From the NCBI GenBank assembly GCA_030407085.1, contig CM059586.1, positions 89,091,501 to 89,155,500 on the forward strand: DNA of 64,000 bases, written 5' to 3'. This DNA is from Trichopria drosophilae. Taxonomy: Eukaryota > Arthropoda > Insecta > Hymenoptera > Diapriidae. Positions within the stretch are counted from its first letter, which is position 1. Every line of letters begins with the position of its first letter. The translations under genes were made by a program, and so were the position numbers. This document shows, piece after piece, positions 11,759 through 24,402 of the stretch. A model generated the notes under the pieces. The model had not been told where the DNA came from, searched no databases, and saw nothing but the letters and a program-made list of their open reading frames with translations.

Positions 11759-12984
11759 ATAAACTACTTTATAATTTAAACCCAGCTACTGCATAAAAGC
11801 ATCTCCAAACTTCATTGAGGAGAGTTCTCTAGAATAGAGTAATGCGCTATTCCTTTGAAGTAGTAATTCCCTCCAAAAATGATCTGCGTTATGCGCAAAA
11901 CCTGGAATTTACAGTCAAATATACTCTCTTGTAGTAAAAAAATTAATTAAAATACAAACGTCGATTTAACATCTTTCATTGCATACTTATCTCTTATTCG
12001 CAAGTGAATGTTAAAAATTTTCAGGTATTTTCAAGAGAAATGTTTTCCTACTTCTATATATGCTGTCACATTCAATTTCGAATAATTTTAAATATACATT
12101 GGCAAACAAAAAAGCTACTCATGCTATTTTCGAACTGAGTATTCTTGCGATGTAAAAGAGTGCAAATTGAATTTCAGTCAACACTCCCTGGAACTCCGCT
12201 CGAAACCTCAAACTTCAATATGTACAATCGTACAAGTATTTCGTTTAGAATCTTTGAGTAACTTTGAAACATTGCATTCCTGCAACGGCGATGTGAAGTA
12301 GTTTACAAAAGAGGTTATCGACTTTTGAACTTCGAAGACGTGCATTTTGAATAAGTGAAATAAGATGCTTTATTGGATTACTTAATCAAGAAATGGTTAC
12401 AAACTACAGGGAATTGATCCGCTTTTAACCTTATTCATCCCAGTAATTGCAGATCGAATATAAGAAATTAATAAAATAGTTCAGGTGAACATTTGTTCTG
12501 CTACAACATTAAAATACTGAAAATGCAGTATCTCATGTTGAATTTATATTTTTAAATCCTTTCTTCGTAAGCATTCTAAAATTCCTTTTGCTGCAATGTA
12601 ATAAAAAAACTTGTTAAAACTAACGTAACCTCAAAGCCCGCTTTATACATATAAAACATGTTACAATAATTTGTATATGCTCTTTTGGTGTACCGTTTTA
12701 AGTATCTTAAGCTTGATAAAAGCTAATTTTGTTTCTCTGCCGCAATATGTTTGTGCAGTAAATAATGTAAAAATTCATTACATCTCTTAGCTTTCGAAAA
12801 AAAACGTAATTTAACATTGGAATAATTATTATAATATATAGTATTATATTTGGAATACATATTGAATGGGCTTGGACTGGCAGAGATTTAATTACGAAGG
12901 AAAATAAGAAATTTAACAAGATTGCGCTCGACTGCAGTCGTATATAAGATAAGCAGAAACAAAACTTCACCACTGACCGGATTT
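11759..12984. other. AT-rich intergenic DNA
   Basis: No supported feature. Short frames at 12707-12973 (minus) are hydrophobic, Ile/Phe-rich chance products. Confidence 0.55.
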
Positions 12985-13250
12985 GGGGTTTTGCTGAATA
13001 TATACGAACGAACGAAACGAGCGTGGTTACGCTCGTGTAAGCTCTCTCGACTTTTTTCCGAGCTTTCTCTCTCTGGCTCTCTCGTCAACGCAGTTAAAGG
13101 AGAAAAGCCAGGAGAAAAGCTACGAAACTTGCGAATTTTCAGGCTGCAGATTGGCTCTCGTAAATTCTTCAGCGTTCGTGTTTGTGAGACTAGCATAAAG
13201 GTCGCATGTCACATGACATTGCAGAATTTACAAAATACGAATTAGGTCAT
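12985..13250. other. GC-richer, CT-rich block (possible promoter or exon)
   Basis: Stands out from AT-rich flanks. Contains CGAGCGTGGTTACGCTCG (perfect 7-base arms) near 13018, then a pyrimidine tract (CTCTCGACTTTTTTCCGAGC, TTTCTCTCTCTGGCTCTCTC), so the minus strand is GAGA-rich. Both strands stay open here (12922-13245 plus, 12888-13196 minus), which reflects composition; neither peptide is recognisable. Confidence 0.35.
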
Positions 13251-13801
13251 CTAATTCGTTAAATATTTCTATTTAGCGCAGCTAGGATTACATTATTATA
13301 AGATTTAGCTTACGACCCGAAAGAAAAGATTAAACAGAAATTGAGCTGAAGAGTTAATGATGATATGTCTGTGTAAATTGTCGCTTTGGCGCGTACCTTG
13401 AATTTTGAACATTCAAAATGACGTATCAAAATCTTGAATTCTTGTTCGACCTCTATAAAGCTGGGCAACTTTTGGAGTTTTTAATATTTGATATTATGAT
13501 TATAAGATAGTGCTATTCTGAATATGAAATCTTAATAATGTTTATACGACAAATTAAGATTTCGAATAAACGATATTCATTATACTAATAATCAAAATTA
13601 ATTATACTAAAAATTGTACTTGATATCTTGAATTCCATGAAAATGTTGATTTGCAGAGTTTTCTGTTATTATTTATTCCACAAATAAAATTTGTCTCCGA
13701 GTAATGCTTATTGCTATATGAGAGAATAAATAAGCTTTAGATAAGTAACGCGTATTTTGTCTCTATTATACGAAATATGTGCGACTTCTTTCAAGGATTA
13801 C

Positions 13802-13818
13802 GCAGCCACCTAGCGCCC
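13802..13818 (-). promoter_or_regulatory. CTCF-like site
   Basis: GCAGCCACCTAGCGCCC; the minus strand reads GGGCGCTAGGTGGCTGC, a close match to the CTCF core. It shares CAGCCACCTAGCG with the site at 5795. It faces away from the site at 13944, about 140 bases off. Confidence 0.4.
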
Positions 13819-13943
13819 GCCGGGAGAACCCTCTAGTTTACGCATACATGCAAATATGCAAATAACGTCCTCCAGTATTCCGTCATTTGCTACATTATAG
13901 TCAGAACAACAGGCGTGTTATTTATCTGTCAAGATCAAACACC

Positions 13944-13960
13944 GAGCGCCAGAGGGCGAC
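13944..13960 (+). promoter_or_regulatory. CTCF-like site
   Basis: GAGCGCCAGAGGGCGAC fits the CTCF core (GCGCCAGAGGGCG) very well on the plus strand, making a divergent pair with 13802-13818. Confidence 0.42.
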
Positions 13961-14599
13961 AATTCTCGAGAACAAAGTAGTGTACCTTTTTATTTAAATA
14001 GGATTTGAGTGGCACGCAAGCTCATGATTTAGATCTTTCTCTTCTATATTGTAGAGAGATAAAGGTACCTCAAGCTTTTTTTAATGATATTTCGAGATGT
14101 CCCTCTTTTGTTCAAAATTTCTCTATACATACTTAACTTCAACGCTGATCGATGATTACCAAACAGTAGTTTGTTTATTTTAAATGATACGTTCCCTCAC
14201 CATTTTCTTATTATAAATTATATATATTAAAAGTATATTATCAAATCTTGTAATATAAATACAAAAAATTCATAAAGTTATAAGAATAATCGTTGTAATA
14301 TTCACTATACTAATTTTTAGCATAGGGACAAATTTTTCCCTATTTTCGTATGGAGAATATTAAAAATTAGTATTCTCGTCTTTCAGTGTAACAATGAAGC
14401 TCAGAACCAGTGGCCCAGACTGTTCTATTGTCTCCAAGAATAAAACGTTAACAAATAACTAAAACATTTCTAAAATTATTCTTATTTTCGTACTTCAAAG
14501 ACACCAAATAATACCTAAAAAATTACCTATCAATCGTTTGAAGCATACATTTTTCTTTATATGCAAACTCCTGAAATTTGCTACTCGAGGGTTACCGGT

Positions 14600-14960
14600 G
14601 TTATTTAAAATGATGGATCCAATATGACGGAAGTATTTGGGCAAAACTTCCTTGATCGAGATGGAAGTTTCGCTAAAGAAGCTACGATTCGGAAGTTTTC
14701 GCTGACTGAGAATATAACCTCAGATTTTCAAAACTCAAAATGGTGGACACGAGATGGAGAGTCGAAATGTAAAAAATTTTTGATCCAAATGAAACTGGAT
14801 ACTAGAAGGTATTCTACATTGCTGATAACGTATGTGACCTGAAATTCAAAATTTAAAATGGTTGGTCCAAGATGATGGAGGAAATTCGGAACAAGTTTCT
14901 TGATCAAAGTAAAATCGGGTCAAGACGGTTTTTGGGAACTGCTGTAAGCATGAAGGGCCT
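14600..14960. repeat. Degenerate repeat cluster ('AAAATGGTGGA' type)
   Basis: Three loose iterations about 115 bases apart: AAAATGATGGATCCAATATG (14608), CTCAAAATGGTGGACACG (14734) and TTTAAAATGGTTGGTCCAAG (14851). The last continues to GGTCAAGACGGTTTTTGGGA, also seen near 18551 as GGTCAAGATGGTTTTGGGAA. The frame 14624-14842 is a by-product of the repeat. Confidence 0.5.
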
Positions 14961-17457
14961 ACAGATAAAGTATCAAGAACTTTATGTACTAGAATGACTA
15001 CGTTGTCCTGTAAATATCATGCATAATGGAATGATAATTTAGATTATCGCACTGAAAATGTGAAAGGAGACGTACTAAATTATACAAAACTTTACATACC
15101 CTTCATATTTATCCATATCTTTCGCAAAATATCTTGGTTTTCTCCTCGATACCAAGATATTTAGTATTTGTATACCCAAGCAGCAAGAGAAGTCATTTAC
15201 TACATATCGACCGAAAATCCAAAATTACGGAAATATAACTGAAAAAATATCTTTAAAATTCTGCGACTTTAAATTTGTTCATTAGGTTAAACTTATCAAT
15301 TATATACAAGCAAAATTATGTCTTCAAAGAATCTATAACCGAAATTTTACAGCAATTTGTCAAATATTTAATGAAAAAATGTTAATATAAATTGTATTTT
15401 TTACTATGGTAGCTTATAGAGATGCAGGCTTTGAAATCTTATAAAGACATATTTTATAAGCAAATGCACTTTTATTAAATTATTAAATATAATATCCTCC
15501 AAAATTGAGGCGCAAATAGAAACATGGCGATATCTTTGAAAATAGGCAAGCGAATTAATTATTTTTGATAGGATCGTACGTTCCAACCGAAGAAGAATAT
15601 CAGCCTAGGCATCTTCATTAAGAGATGAAAATTAGAGCGTAAACCACCCCCAAAATAATTGAAGGGTGTATTTCACCCCTTAAATATGTTTTTCCGTCGC
15701 TAAAAAACATACGTGTCTTCTAGTTTTTAATATTTTACAACATCCAAATTTCATACAAATGGGAGATTTACACTTCGGAAGGCTTACTTGTTAGTATTAT
15801 CCACTGACGATAATAGGAATAAAATGAATTTGTCCGACACTCTTAGATGTCTACACCCAAGTGACGATGAATCACGGGATTTTTTCACGGTCTCTCAGAG
15901 CTTTTTTATTTGGCTTTCACTGCTGAACCGCTTTCGTGAATGCGCCAAATCGACTTTTTACCTTGACTGCTATCGCGGCTAAATTTGGCACCGAGATAAT
16001 CGCGATAGTGCCGCAACAACAAACGGAACGATGCGACTAAAATTCGTAGTCACAAGAACATATACTCTAAAATGAGGAAATTTACCACCGAATCGAATAT
16101 ATGTGAGAAAAGTCGACGTTTATCGATGATTATCGGGCGAATAAAACGTTTGCCAAAGACAGAATCTTTTAGCATTGGGAATAAAATATATTGATCCAGA
16201 AAATTATGAAACGTCAAAATGGTACTTTAATAGGATTAATTTATTACATTAATTTATTAATACAAATTCTTGTAAGTGTAATGCAAACATCATGATACAC
16301 TTAATGCCATTCAATCTCTTCCCTTTCCCCTCTCATTGCATACATCGTTTTGTATTTTTAACATCATATATTTATTGCTGTAAATATTAGTATTGTTACA
16401 TGTATAGATATGCACGCAAAATACAACTGTAATATTTCCTTTATCTTCAAGTGTAAAAATAAAAGCACATGATTTATTTAGGAAAGGAATTTATATAAGT
16501 TTCTATATTACTATCTAATGTTAATGTACATTTCTACTTGTTATACTGACAAATAATATAAATTAATATTTAAAAAATAAGAAATATTTTCATAACGACT
16601 CCCTATCTTCAGTATCAGACCACTCTCAAATGGTATAGTAGCAAAGGTAAATCCTGTATTAAAAATATAAAAAACGTCGAAATAAACATTGAAAAATTGA
16701 CGAAAAAGTATTGAACGATTTTAAATAGGTTTCATTTTAAATGAGGTCGGTGACACAAATAGAACGAACCGATTTGATTAATACAAGATCACAGAGAGGG
16801 CAGGTAGAAATTCTGAAAAAGACGTGGTCAGAGGGCGTAAATGGATCAATGCAATTACCCAAGGGAGGATTTGGAGCTGATCTATAAATCATACGAAGAA
16901 ACAAAAAACTATTGGATACATCACGCATCATAAGACGTTGTATAATAAATTGTGATTCATTGAAAGAAGGATGAACCATAGGAGAACAATAGAATGGAAT
17001 GTGTAGCATAAATTGTATTACGGACATATGCTTTACTTTAGAAATGATGAATTCCAGAGAAATTTGAAGTAGAACAAGAATTTACTCTTTCTTACATATT
17101 CCAAATTTCTGGTTATACTGTAATATGTCATTTGTTTGCATTCCTGCAGTATTTAAATGCTCACAGAAAAAGAGTTTATCTTATCTGGTACATTTCAATG
17201 TTTGTTGCAGTTACAAATCATTTATTAAATTTTCAGTTTTGCTTACTAAAATGATACTTGTTGAAGAAGCAATTTAGCATTTCTACGTAAGCCAAATGGT
17301 ACTAAAAAAGTGCCTAATTAATATTTAAACGCCATATTATTAAATATGATAATCTAAAATTTAATTGCGAAAGCTCTAATCTTCTCAAATATAGTAATTT
17401 TTCAAATTCATAGAAAAGATTAGGACAGCCATAACTATAGTAATGTGTATAAAAAAT
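14961..17457. other. Intergenic DNA with repeat fragments
   Basis: A lone repeat end CCCAAGCAGCAAGAGAAG lies at about 15176. At about 15643-15705, AACCACCCCCAAAATAA and GGGTGTATTTCACCCCTTAA form an imperfect inverted, repeat-like pair. A GC-richer patch at 15830-16050 has an open frame (15788-15982) of no recognisable family. The minus-strand frame 16737-17027 (96 aa) is likewise unidentified and not called. Confidence 0.45.
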
Positions 17458-17594
17458 GGGTTTATTAACGGAACAATATGTCATAAAGTTAGTAACAATG
17501 TAGAACTGTCAACTTGACAATTGTAGTTTGTTTTGAATATTCTAATGACAACCTAAAATATTGTTCCTAACTTACTAGCCAACGTAACAAACCC
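17458..17594. mobile_element. 137-bp inverted-repeat remnant
   Basis: Left end GGGTTTATTAACGGAACAAT, right end reading inward GGGTTTGTTACG, with AACAATAT also shared in inverse further in. An internal near-palindrome surrounds CTGTCAACTTGACAATTG. Probably a decayed MITE; no clear target duplication. Confidence 0.5.
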
Positions 17595-20500
17595 TTTTCC
17601 TACGTGCATGTTATACAATTAAATTAAGGAAAATCCTTCACATAAACCAATTATATTATTTCAGTATTACTTAAATATATCAAAATAATAAAAGTTCTAA
17701 CGATATGATCGAAAATCTCAATGCAGTTAATATATTAATTATAATTACACTTTACCTGTACAATATAAAATCAGTAATCGACCAATCTGTCAATTAAACA
17801 CAATGACGGCTTTAGTAAATTAATCACTAGTAGAAACTGTCGTTTAAGAGATATTCAATCACTCTTTCCCACACCCACATGTTAAAAATGGGCAATACTT
17901 TCATTCCAAGGTTACTGACCTTTAGAAAGCAAAAGTTTCTGAATGGCGTTTGTTCACACATTATCTTAAGTCACTTAATATTCGGATTACTTTAAAGTAT
18001 AACGATTTCCTCTATTCGTGTAGAACATTTTAGTGTCCTGAAAAATCACTCTTTCATGGTTGATTTAGATTATGTATAATGTTTATTTTCAACTGCATTT
18101 TGCGAAATTATTAAACGTATGAAACATCCACAGGAAAATTACAGTAAAATGTATTACGTAATTAATTTTTATATATTTACTAAATATTGAAATAAATAAT
18201 ATAAATAATCTCGGCATTTCATTAGTTTTGAGGTTGCTCTTTCGAATGGCGCTGTGAAAAACATTAAAAAACTATGTTTAACTCATTTATTTTCAAAAAT
18301 ATTGAAAAAAACACGATATTTGAGTCACGTTATTTTTTTTTAAAAGGCAATTTTCAATATGATACCGATTTTCTTGTAATTTTTTAACCTATCACAAAAC
18401 ATGTTCTCGATAGTTTTACTTTAAAATAATAAATATTGAGGAATTGGGTACATTTTATACATATGTATGTCAATAATTTAACATGTTGTACAATATTTTG
18501 TCCTTTTGATTTTGCAGTTTGAGGCACCATATAATCGAAGTATTACACAGGTCAAGATGGTTTTGGGAAGCTGTGGGTCATTTCCGACGTAATTTTGTGC
18601 GTAGAATCCGAATCCGTAGCCTGTCACGTCAGGATTTTGTGATATTTGAGGTTATCCACTCGAAAAATGCGTTTGTTTGTCATTTTTGAGGTTATGTGCA
18701 GACGACATCACATTTTTAGGAGATTTTACTCTGGATGGATCATATAGTACTGCTCTTTCTCTTCAATATAAGAGCCGCAGAATTCCATTACGACTTTTTA
18801 TACCAATATACACCAATTTGAAATTACGATATATATGTAAACAAATTTACGGTGAAATGCCCTTGCTTCCCAACAAAATCCAAGGCCCTCTTTTTCGTAG
18901 GCCTGTGTTATTCTTAGGTCGTTTCATACGCGATTTTTCTGTCAAAATAATTCTTATTTACTTTACTGCTCAAATTTTTGCACTTAACTATACTTTATTG
19001 TTTTCATTATAAATATTATATAAAATCGTAACATTAGTGAAGTTTGCATAATCCTTTTGAAAGTTACGGACGTCCATTTCCACACACACATGTTGAAAAT
19101 TTCAAACGCTATTTTAAAATCCATCAAATCGACCAAAATCAAAATATGTCAAAGCATCGGGAACATGTTTCTGATAGGTTAGCCGGTCATCAGAAACAGA
19201 TGTCGTCGTAAAAATTGCTTTTAAATAATAATCAATAGTTTTGAAAAAACATAATTTGTTTAAACAAACAATGCGAATTATACGAATAAAACAATAATTC
19301 ATAAACGATAACAATTATTTTTTGCAAAATTGAAACACGCAGACGTCATCTTGAAGCTGTCATTTTATTTTTTGAACAAAATAGAACTCGCAAAAAAATA
19401 CGAATAATATAGATTTGAATTATTTGTAAAAAGGGCGGTCCCGCCCGTCAAATCAAAACAAAATTATTATAATTCTCTGACTTAACTATTTTCTTAACAT
19501 TGTAATTCAGCATTTCAAACATGCGATTAGTGTTATAACATTTATATTATTTTATTATTATATAACAATTCAAATATTAAAAGAGTTTTTTATTTCATTT
19601 CTCAAAAATTACTGTGTTATTACTAGTAATATTAATCTAGAATCAATATCGATAGTAATTAATTAAATACGTAGTATCATTTTTTTTTACTATCTCTTTC
19701 TGTGACTGAGTATAAAACAGGAAAAACTGTTCCATAATTTTGATGGAAAGCGACGTAAAATTCGTAAAATTTTATTTTACATTCGAAGTATTTGGAATAT
19801 TGGACATAAAGCGAAACTTTATGCAAGAAATTATAAAAACTACTTTTAATCTAAAAATTCTGTAATATTCCACATCAGTTCCAACGAATTTCTTATAGAA
19901 AATGAAAATGAAAAGAGTAAAATATAATGACCGCATTATTGTTAGTATTCAGAATGTAACATATGCACATATATTAAATTAATTATTTAGAATATATAAT
20001 AAAACAACCAAATATACGGTTGCGGTGATTTATGTCATTAATCTTATACAATTGTTGACAATAAATTAAACATTTTTTTTCTAATAAAGACGACGTTGTG
20101 GCGACTGCAGCGAAGTAGACTGTCTGATATTGAAAACGTCTTTCTTGGGTACTCTTCCAAGCACCTGTTTTCTTACTGGTGGAAAATATACGTAGCTCGA
20201 AACTTTTCTTTGAAATTTACTAATTCATACACAAACTTATTTAATTAAAAATGCGGTTAAAAATAAAAGTAGCAAATATTAATGTTTATTATCAAATAGT
20301 TTATATTTTTATTGCCAAATAATATCTTATGCTACTCAAATGATATCTAAAACTGCATGTAGTGGTATCCAAGACCACTTGTAGTAGTTGGCTTGCATGT
20401 AACCATAAGTAGTATTTTATATCACTGGGTTTCCTCAGTGTGTGCATGCAACAATGCTTGTATATTTGAATGAAACCTTTATAGAAAAACATTTTTTATT

Positions 20501-20757
20501 AATTTCTTGTATTATTAAAAATATAATATTATTTTATATTATATTATACCTTATTAATTAGTACTTCTTATTAAATGTCCATTTCTCAAGCCATGAAGTG
20601 TGTAATATAATATGGTAACTTTTGTAATTATATTTTTCCGAGTACATATATTGAAATATGAAAAAAAAAACACTGAAACATATTACTTAATTTTTTTTGC
20701 CACTTTTGTCACAATTATTTAAGACAAGGAATTTTCTTACACGAAGCATAAATTGTT
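17595..20757. other. AT-rich intergenic DNA with small structures
   Basis: About 18530-18680 carries the GGTCAAGATGG-type repeat. A tight hairpin GGGCGGTCCCGCCC lies near 19435. About 20355-20405 has GTGGTATCCAAGACCAC, a 6-base-stem hairpin. No supported gene; the frame 18677-19012 is not recognisable. Confidence 0.5.
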
Positions 20758-20850
20758 ATTTTGCTCTTCATATCTCGGGAGCAAAATGTCTCTTTTTCTC
20801 CCTAAAGAGCAAAATACTATTTTGCTCCCTATGTCGCAGGAACAAAATAA
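20758..20850. repeat. Two direct copies of a ~33-bp imperfect palindrome
   Basis: Copy one (20758-20790) and copy two (20818-20850) each have the form TATTTTGCTC...GGAGCAAAATG, with a TATnTCG-like middle. An extra GAGCAAAATA lies between them. Each copy folds on itself and the copies can pair with each other. Function unknown. Confidence 0.6.
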
Positions 20851-21229
20851 GACACTCTGAGAAAATAGTACATTCAATCAGGAATTGTCTATTTGGCTTC
20901 CTAGTTGCACAATGTCATATTTAAACTATTAAAAAACTTAATTTTTTGTTGTTTACAGTAGCTTACAGTAATTAACCACTAATAAAATTGAGTAAGTTTT
21001 CTCGACTTTGAGCACTTTTAATGTAGATGTAGAATTATAAAGCTTGATTATGACAAATAAAAATGATCTAATCTAATTAAAAAGTTATCTATCTAAAGAT
21101 AAACGGCTTTTACAAATCACGGCAACAAAATAAATCGTTCTTCTAAATAAAAGAATTACGAAATTGCGATCTAAGCCGAAAATCGCAAAGATAATAAAAA
21201 ACCAATCAAATAGCTGAATGGGTTGTTCG
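20851..21229. other. AT-rich intergenic DNA
   Basis: Nothing supported. Confidence 0.55.
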
Positions 21230-21560
21230 ACAGGATTACTTTACAGCTACAATTAAACTTCTTGTTCGAAGGTGGACGAAAGCCCTAAATTTACAATGCC
21301 GCAACTTGGACGACCCTATTTTCCATGGTGCGCAAACTAAAGTGGTCCACTCGTGGTGGTCTTTCCTCACAATCCAGGGCAAAAAGATGCACCGCTTAGT
21401 TCCTCCTAGAGGTTGGACGGTAGTACCGAAGGCATAGGGTGACCAACAGCCCGTTCTAATTAAAGCGTACTAAGTAAAGCCCCACGTTATTACTCCATCC
21501 TAGTTGACGAGAAGAGCGTTTAAATAGCACTGTCGACCGACTACGTAAAACCTTATGCGT
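21230..21560. other. GC-richer non-coding island, unidentified
   Basis: About 330 bases of near-balanced composition in AT-rich surroundings, with no long frame on either strand. It contains AGTGGTCCACT (5-base arms) and other GC-rich phrases (GGTTGGACGGTAGTACCGAAG). Candidates are a solo LTR or transposon fragment, an unannotated RNA, or a conserved regulatory block. I found no direct-repeat flank to support an LTR. Confidence 0.3.
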
Positions 21561-22712
21561 ATTTGCCTTGTATTTTCGACGTTATTATTTCTCTCTTACG
21601 AAAACGAAAATTTCTTAATTTATTCTTGAGGAGAGAAAATTGTTGGATTTAATTGCTACTGGAGTTTTTCTTAGACAGAAAATAGTTATCTACATTGAAT
21701 GACGATTCGAATAATGAAACACACTCTAAATTTGTTTGATTATTAACTATACCCACATTTGAACATATTTAGCTCCTTTTAAAAATACTAATCATTATCG
21801 TACAAAAGTCACCAATTTCTAACAAAAAAGCATTCTAAATGATAGAAAATGCACTTATATAATTAATATGCCATTGATCACATAACGAAATAAAGGGGCA
21901 ATAAATTTCGTTCGTTACATACGGTATAGTAAGAAGTAAGAATTTTTATACTGTTACAGCTTCATATTTTAATAAAATATCAGTGCTATCTATCTGTATC
22001 TCTTCTAATTATAAGAAAATATTTTGATGATAAATTAATTAATATTTAATGCGTTAAAAGGTAAGGGACGATATTAAATGTATGTATACGAAAATCAGAG
22101 GAAAATAAATGCACTCTCTTAAATGCTTGGACTGATAATCTCTGTTAATAGAGTGAAAATTGATCCACTCTATTGGACAAGTGATTTCTGATATGACTCC
22201 TAACGAGGGAACACTCTGTCTCGAATTATTCTCAAAGGCGAAGAATTCATTCCTTCACTAGATCAGCTGAAATTGTACTCCATATAGAGTCAGTTTTAAG
22301 AAATTTAAAATTTTTAAATTACTTTTTTCAAAATTTCCAAAATAAAAAATTGTTATAATACATTCTGAAAAAATTCGATGGTATTCTTCGACTTATTCTA
22401 CAATATAATGGTTCTTATAAAATTTTCTCTAAATTCCATAGTTTTCAAGAAGAAAATGGTTAAATTTTGAAAAGGAATTTGTAAATGGACTGACCATTTT
22501 GAATCTGACTAAGAAAATTTCAAATATATACCAGTGTATCTTTTAAGTACAAAATTCGTGTGCACCCTTGCAATATATTTTAGCTCACTCAAAGTAAGAT
22601 ATATTGTATCGAAAACTCGATATTTGTAAAAAATGCTTCCTAAAAAATCATGTTTTTCCACTATATATGTAATAATCATAGATAAATTTCAATTTTTTTG
22701 AATTCTCTTATT
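21561..22712. other. AT-rich intergenic DNA
   Basis: Degenerate repeat-like phrases from about 22260 onward, probably the 5' part of the element ending at 22840. No gene. Confidence 0.5.
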
Positions 22713-22840
22713 ACCATTCGAAAGAGCGGCCTTAAAAATGATAGAATCTGATAGTTTTTATTTTTTCGAAATTTATTTTGTATTGAAAATAAGCTTTGAA
22801 GTTGCATTAAACTCTGCGTATTTGGCTGTTAATGGGTTAA
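22713..22840 (+). repeat. 3' part of a TTAA-ended dispersed repeat (second copy)
   Basis: ACCATTCGAAAGAGCG at the start and GGCTGTTAATGGGTTAA at the end, matching the layout at 11627-11758 with 127 against 131 bases between landmarks. A related ACCAATCGAAAGAG occurs at 44873. Confidence 0.6.
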
Positions 22841-23396
22841 CTTATTTTAGGCAGACATTATTTTGGATAATGTTGTATTATGTGTTTTCCGTGTTTAACA
22901 CATGTCTTTGATCATTATTGTCCACTAATTACTTGAATATTGCTCGTTATGATATAGTATCTTTTGGATTTCAACTGCATATTTTCTATAAGATAAAAGT
23001 TCCAACTATGAAATACTGTCCCAATCTTTGAAACACGACAATAAATTCAAGTATTACCCCATAATTAAAGCTTATATTATCTACACAAAAATTGTGGGCA
23101 TGAAGTCATTGTTGAACTTTAGTTAATTTGTCATTTCCCAATTTCTTTTAATACAAGACAAAAATAGCTATGCGCAAATATCTCTTCAGTCAGGGCGAAA
23201 CGATTTGTCGTTTGTATCAATGTGAACATATTGATGGTTTCATAAATCTTCTCATAATAACATTATTTAAAAGCATTATAAATTGATACTAAAGAGTTCA
23301 GATTCCATATATTGTTATTATTAAACAAATATTCAGGTTTTAGAAATACATAATTTATAAAAATGGTTTTTCACAATACGGAAATAAATTTATGTG
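22841..23396. other. AT-rich intergenic DNA
   Basis: Nothing supported. Confidence 0.55.
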
Positions 23397-24402
23397 CAGT
23401 CCTTATTCATGAAACAATTTTTAGAGCAATTCATAAATGCGGTCATATTTCTCATACTTTGTCCTGATTAACAAAAAAACATTTTAAAGAACTTTCCATT
23501 TTATATAAGTTAGAATTAGTTCTACGTCTATAAAGATTGAACAACACTCTATATAATTTAAGTGTAAATCTAACCTAATAAGTGGGCATATGCATTTTCT
23601 CATTAAAAAAAAAATCGTAACCAGTTTTTTTAACATATTTTTGGCTCCTGTTTTCGAATACGATATTAAAACTTTTCCATCGAATATACTGAAGCCGAAA
23701 TGTTGAAATAATCGCGTTTTATTATAGTTTTATGCATTTATTGTAAAAATACAAATCTGCCAAAAAATGTTTGGAAACAAAAAGACAAAATCAAATTCTT
23801 TACAGAAAAGGTTATGTTCACTTTCATCCTAATATCAACGCTAATACCAGAAGAGACAGATGTACTTAAGAATAATCGGTTTGTCGTGTCACATAACCTC
23901 ATTTATAACATAGTTTTGTATTCTGGGATATTTATACACTTCACCTTTGACATTACGAACAAGAATGCATCCAACCTTTTTTGTTCAGAAATGAATGCTC
24001 CAGGTTTTGGTATGAAATATTTCTTGAAATTCTTAAAAATCCCATAATGAAAATCGTTTTTTTTTTCAAAATGTCAGCTTCAATATGCCCGACCCATACT
24101 TTTTATTGCCATAATCGGAATCAAGAATACGTTCGAAAAGTGTCAACTTAATTTTTTCCGAGTGAGAACGTGCATTTTATATTTGTGTTTCATAATAGCG
24201 ACTTTGTTCATGAAACAGTAGGGTCATGTTGTGTTTCATAATAGGGACGTTTGCAACTTCAAATTGATTTTATAAAAGTAATGATTATTTCAAAACTATA
24301 TAATATACAATAAAAAAATTGAATTTTTAACGATTTTTGCATTCATGTTTAGTCTAAATACACGCAACTCTCTCATAACTCTTGTTTCATGATTGGGACA
24401 TT
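23397..24402. repeat. Possible iteron-ended element ('GTTTCATAATAGGGAC')
   Basis: The right part has GTTTCATAATAGCGAC (24188), a reversed TCATGAAACAGTAGGGTCATG (24209), GTTTCATAATAGGGAC (24234) and GTTTCATGATTGGGAC (24385). The left part has the inverse, GTCCTTATTCATGAAAC (about 23399), and a diverged second copy near 23440. The ends are not precisely defined; the interior has no recognisable gene. Confidence 0.35.

Larger units (their letters stand above)
13251..14600. other. Intergenic DNA with two CTCF-like sites
   Basis: AT-rich apart from a GC-richer patch at 13795-13965 that holds the two sites below. No gene seen. Confidence 0.5.

Noticed and set aside
21230..21560. rRNA fragment
   Set aside because: No stretch matches conserved insect rRNA cores that I can recall, and the flanks are ordinary AT-rich DNA.
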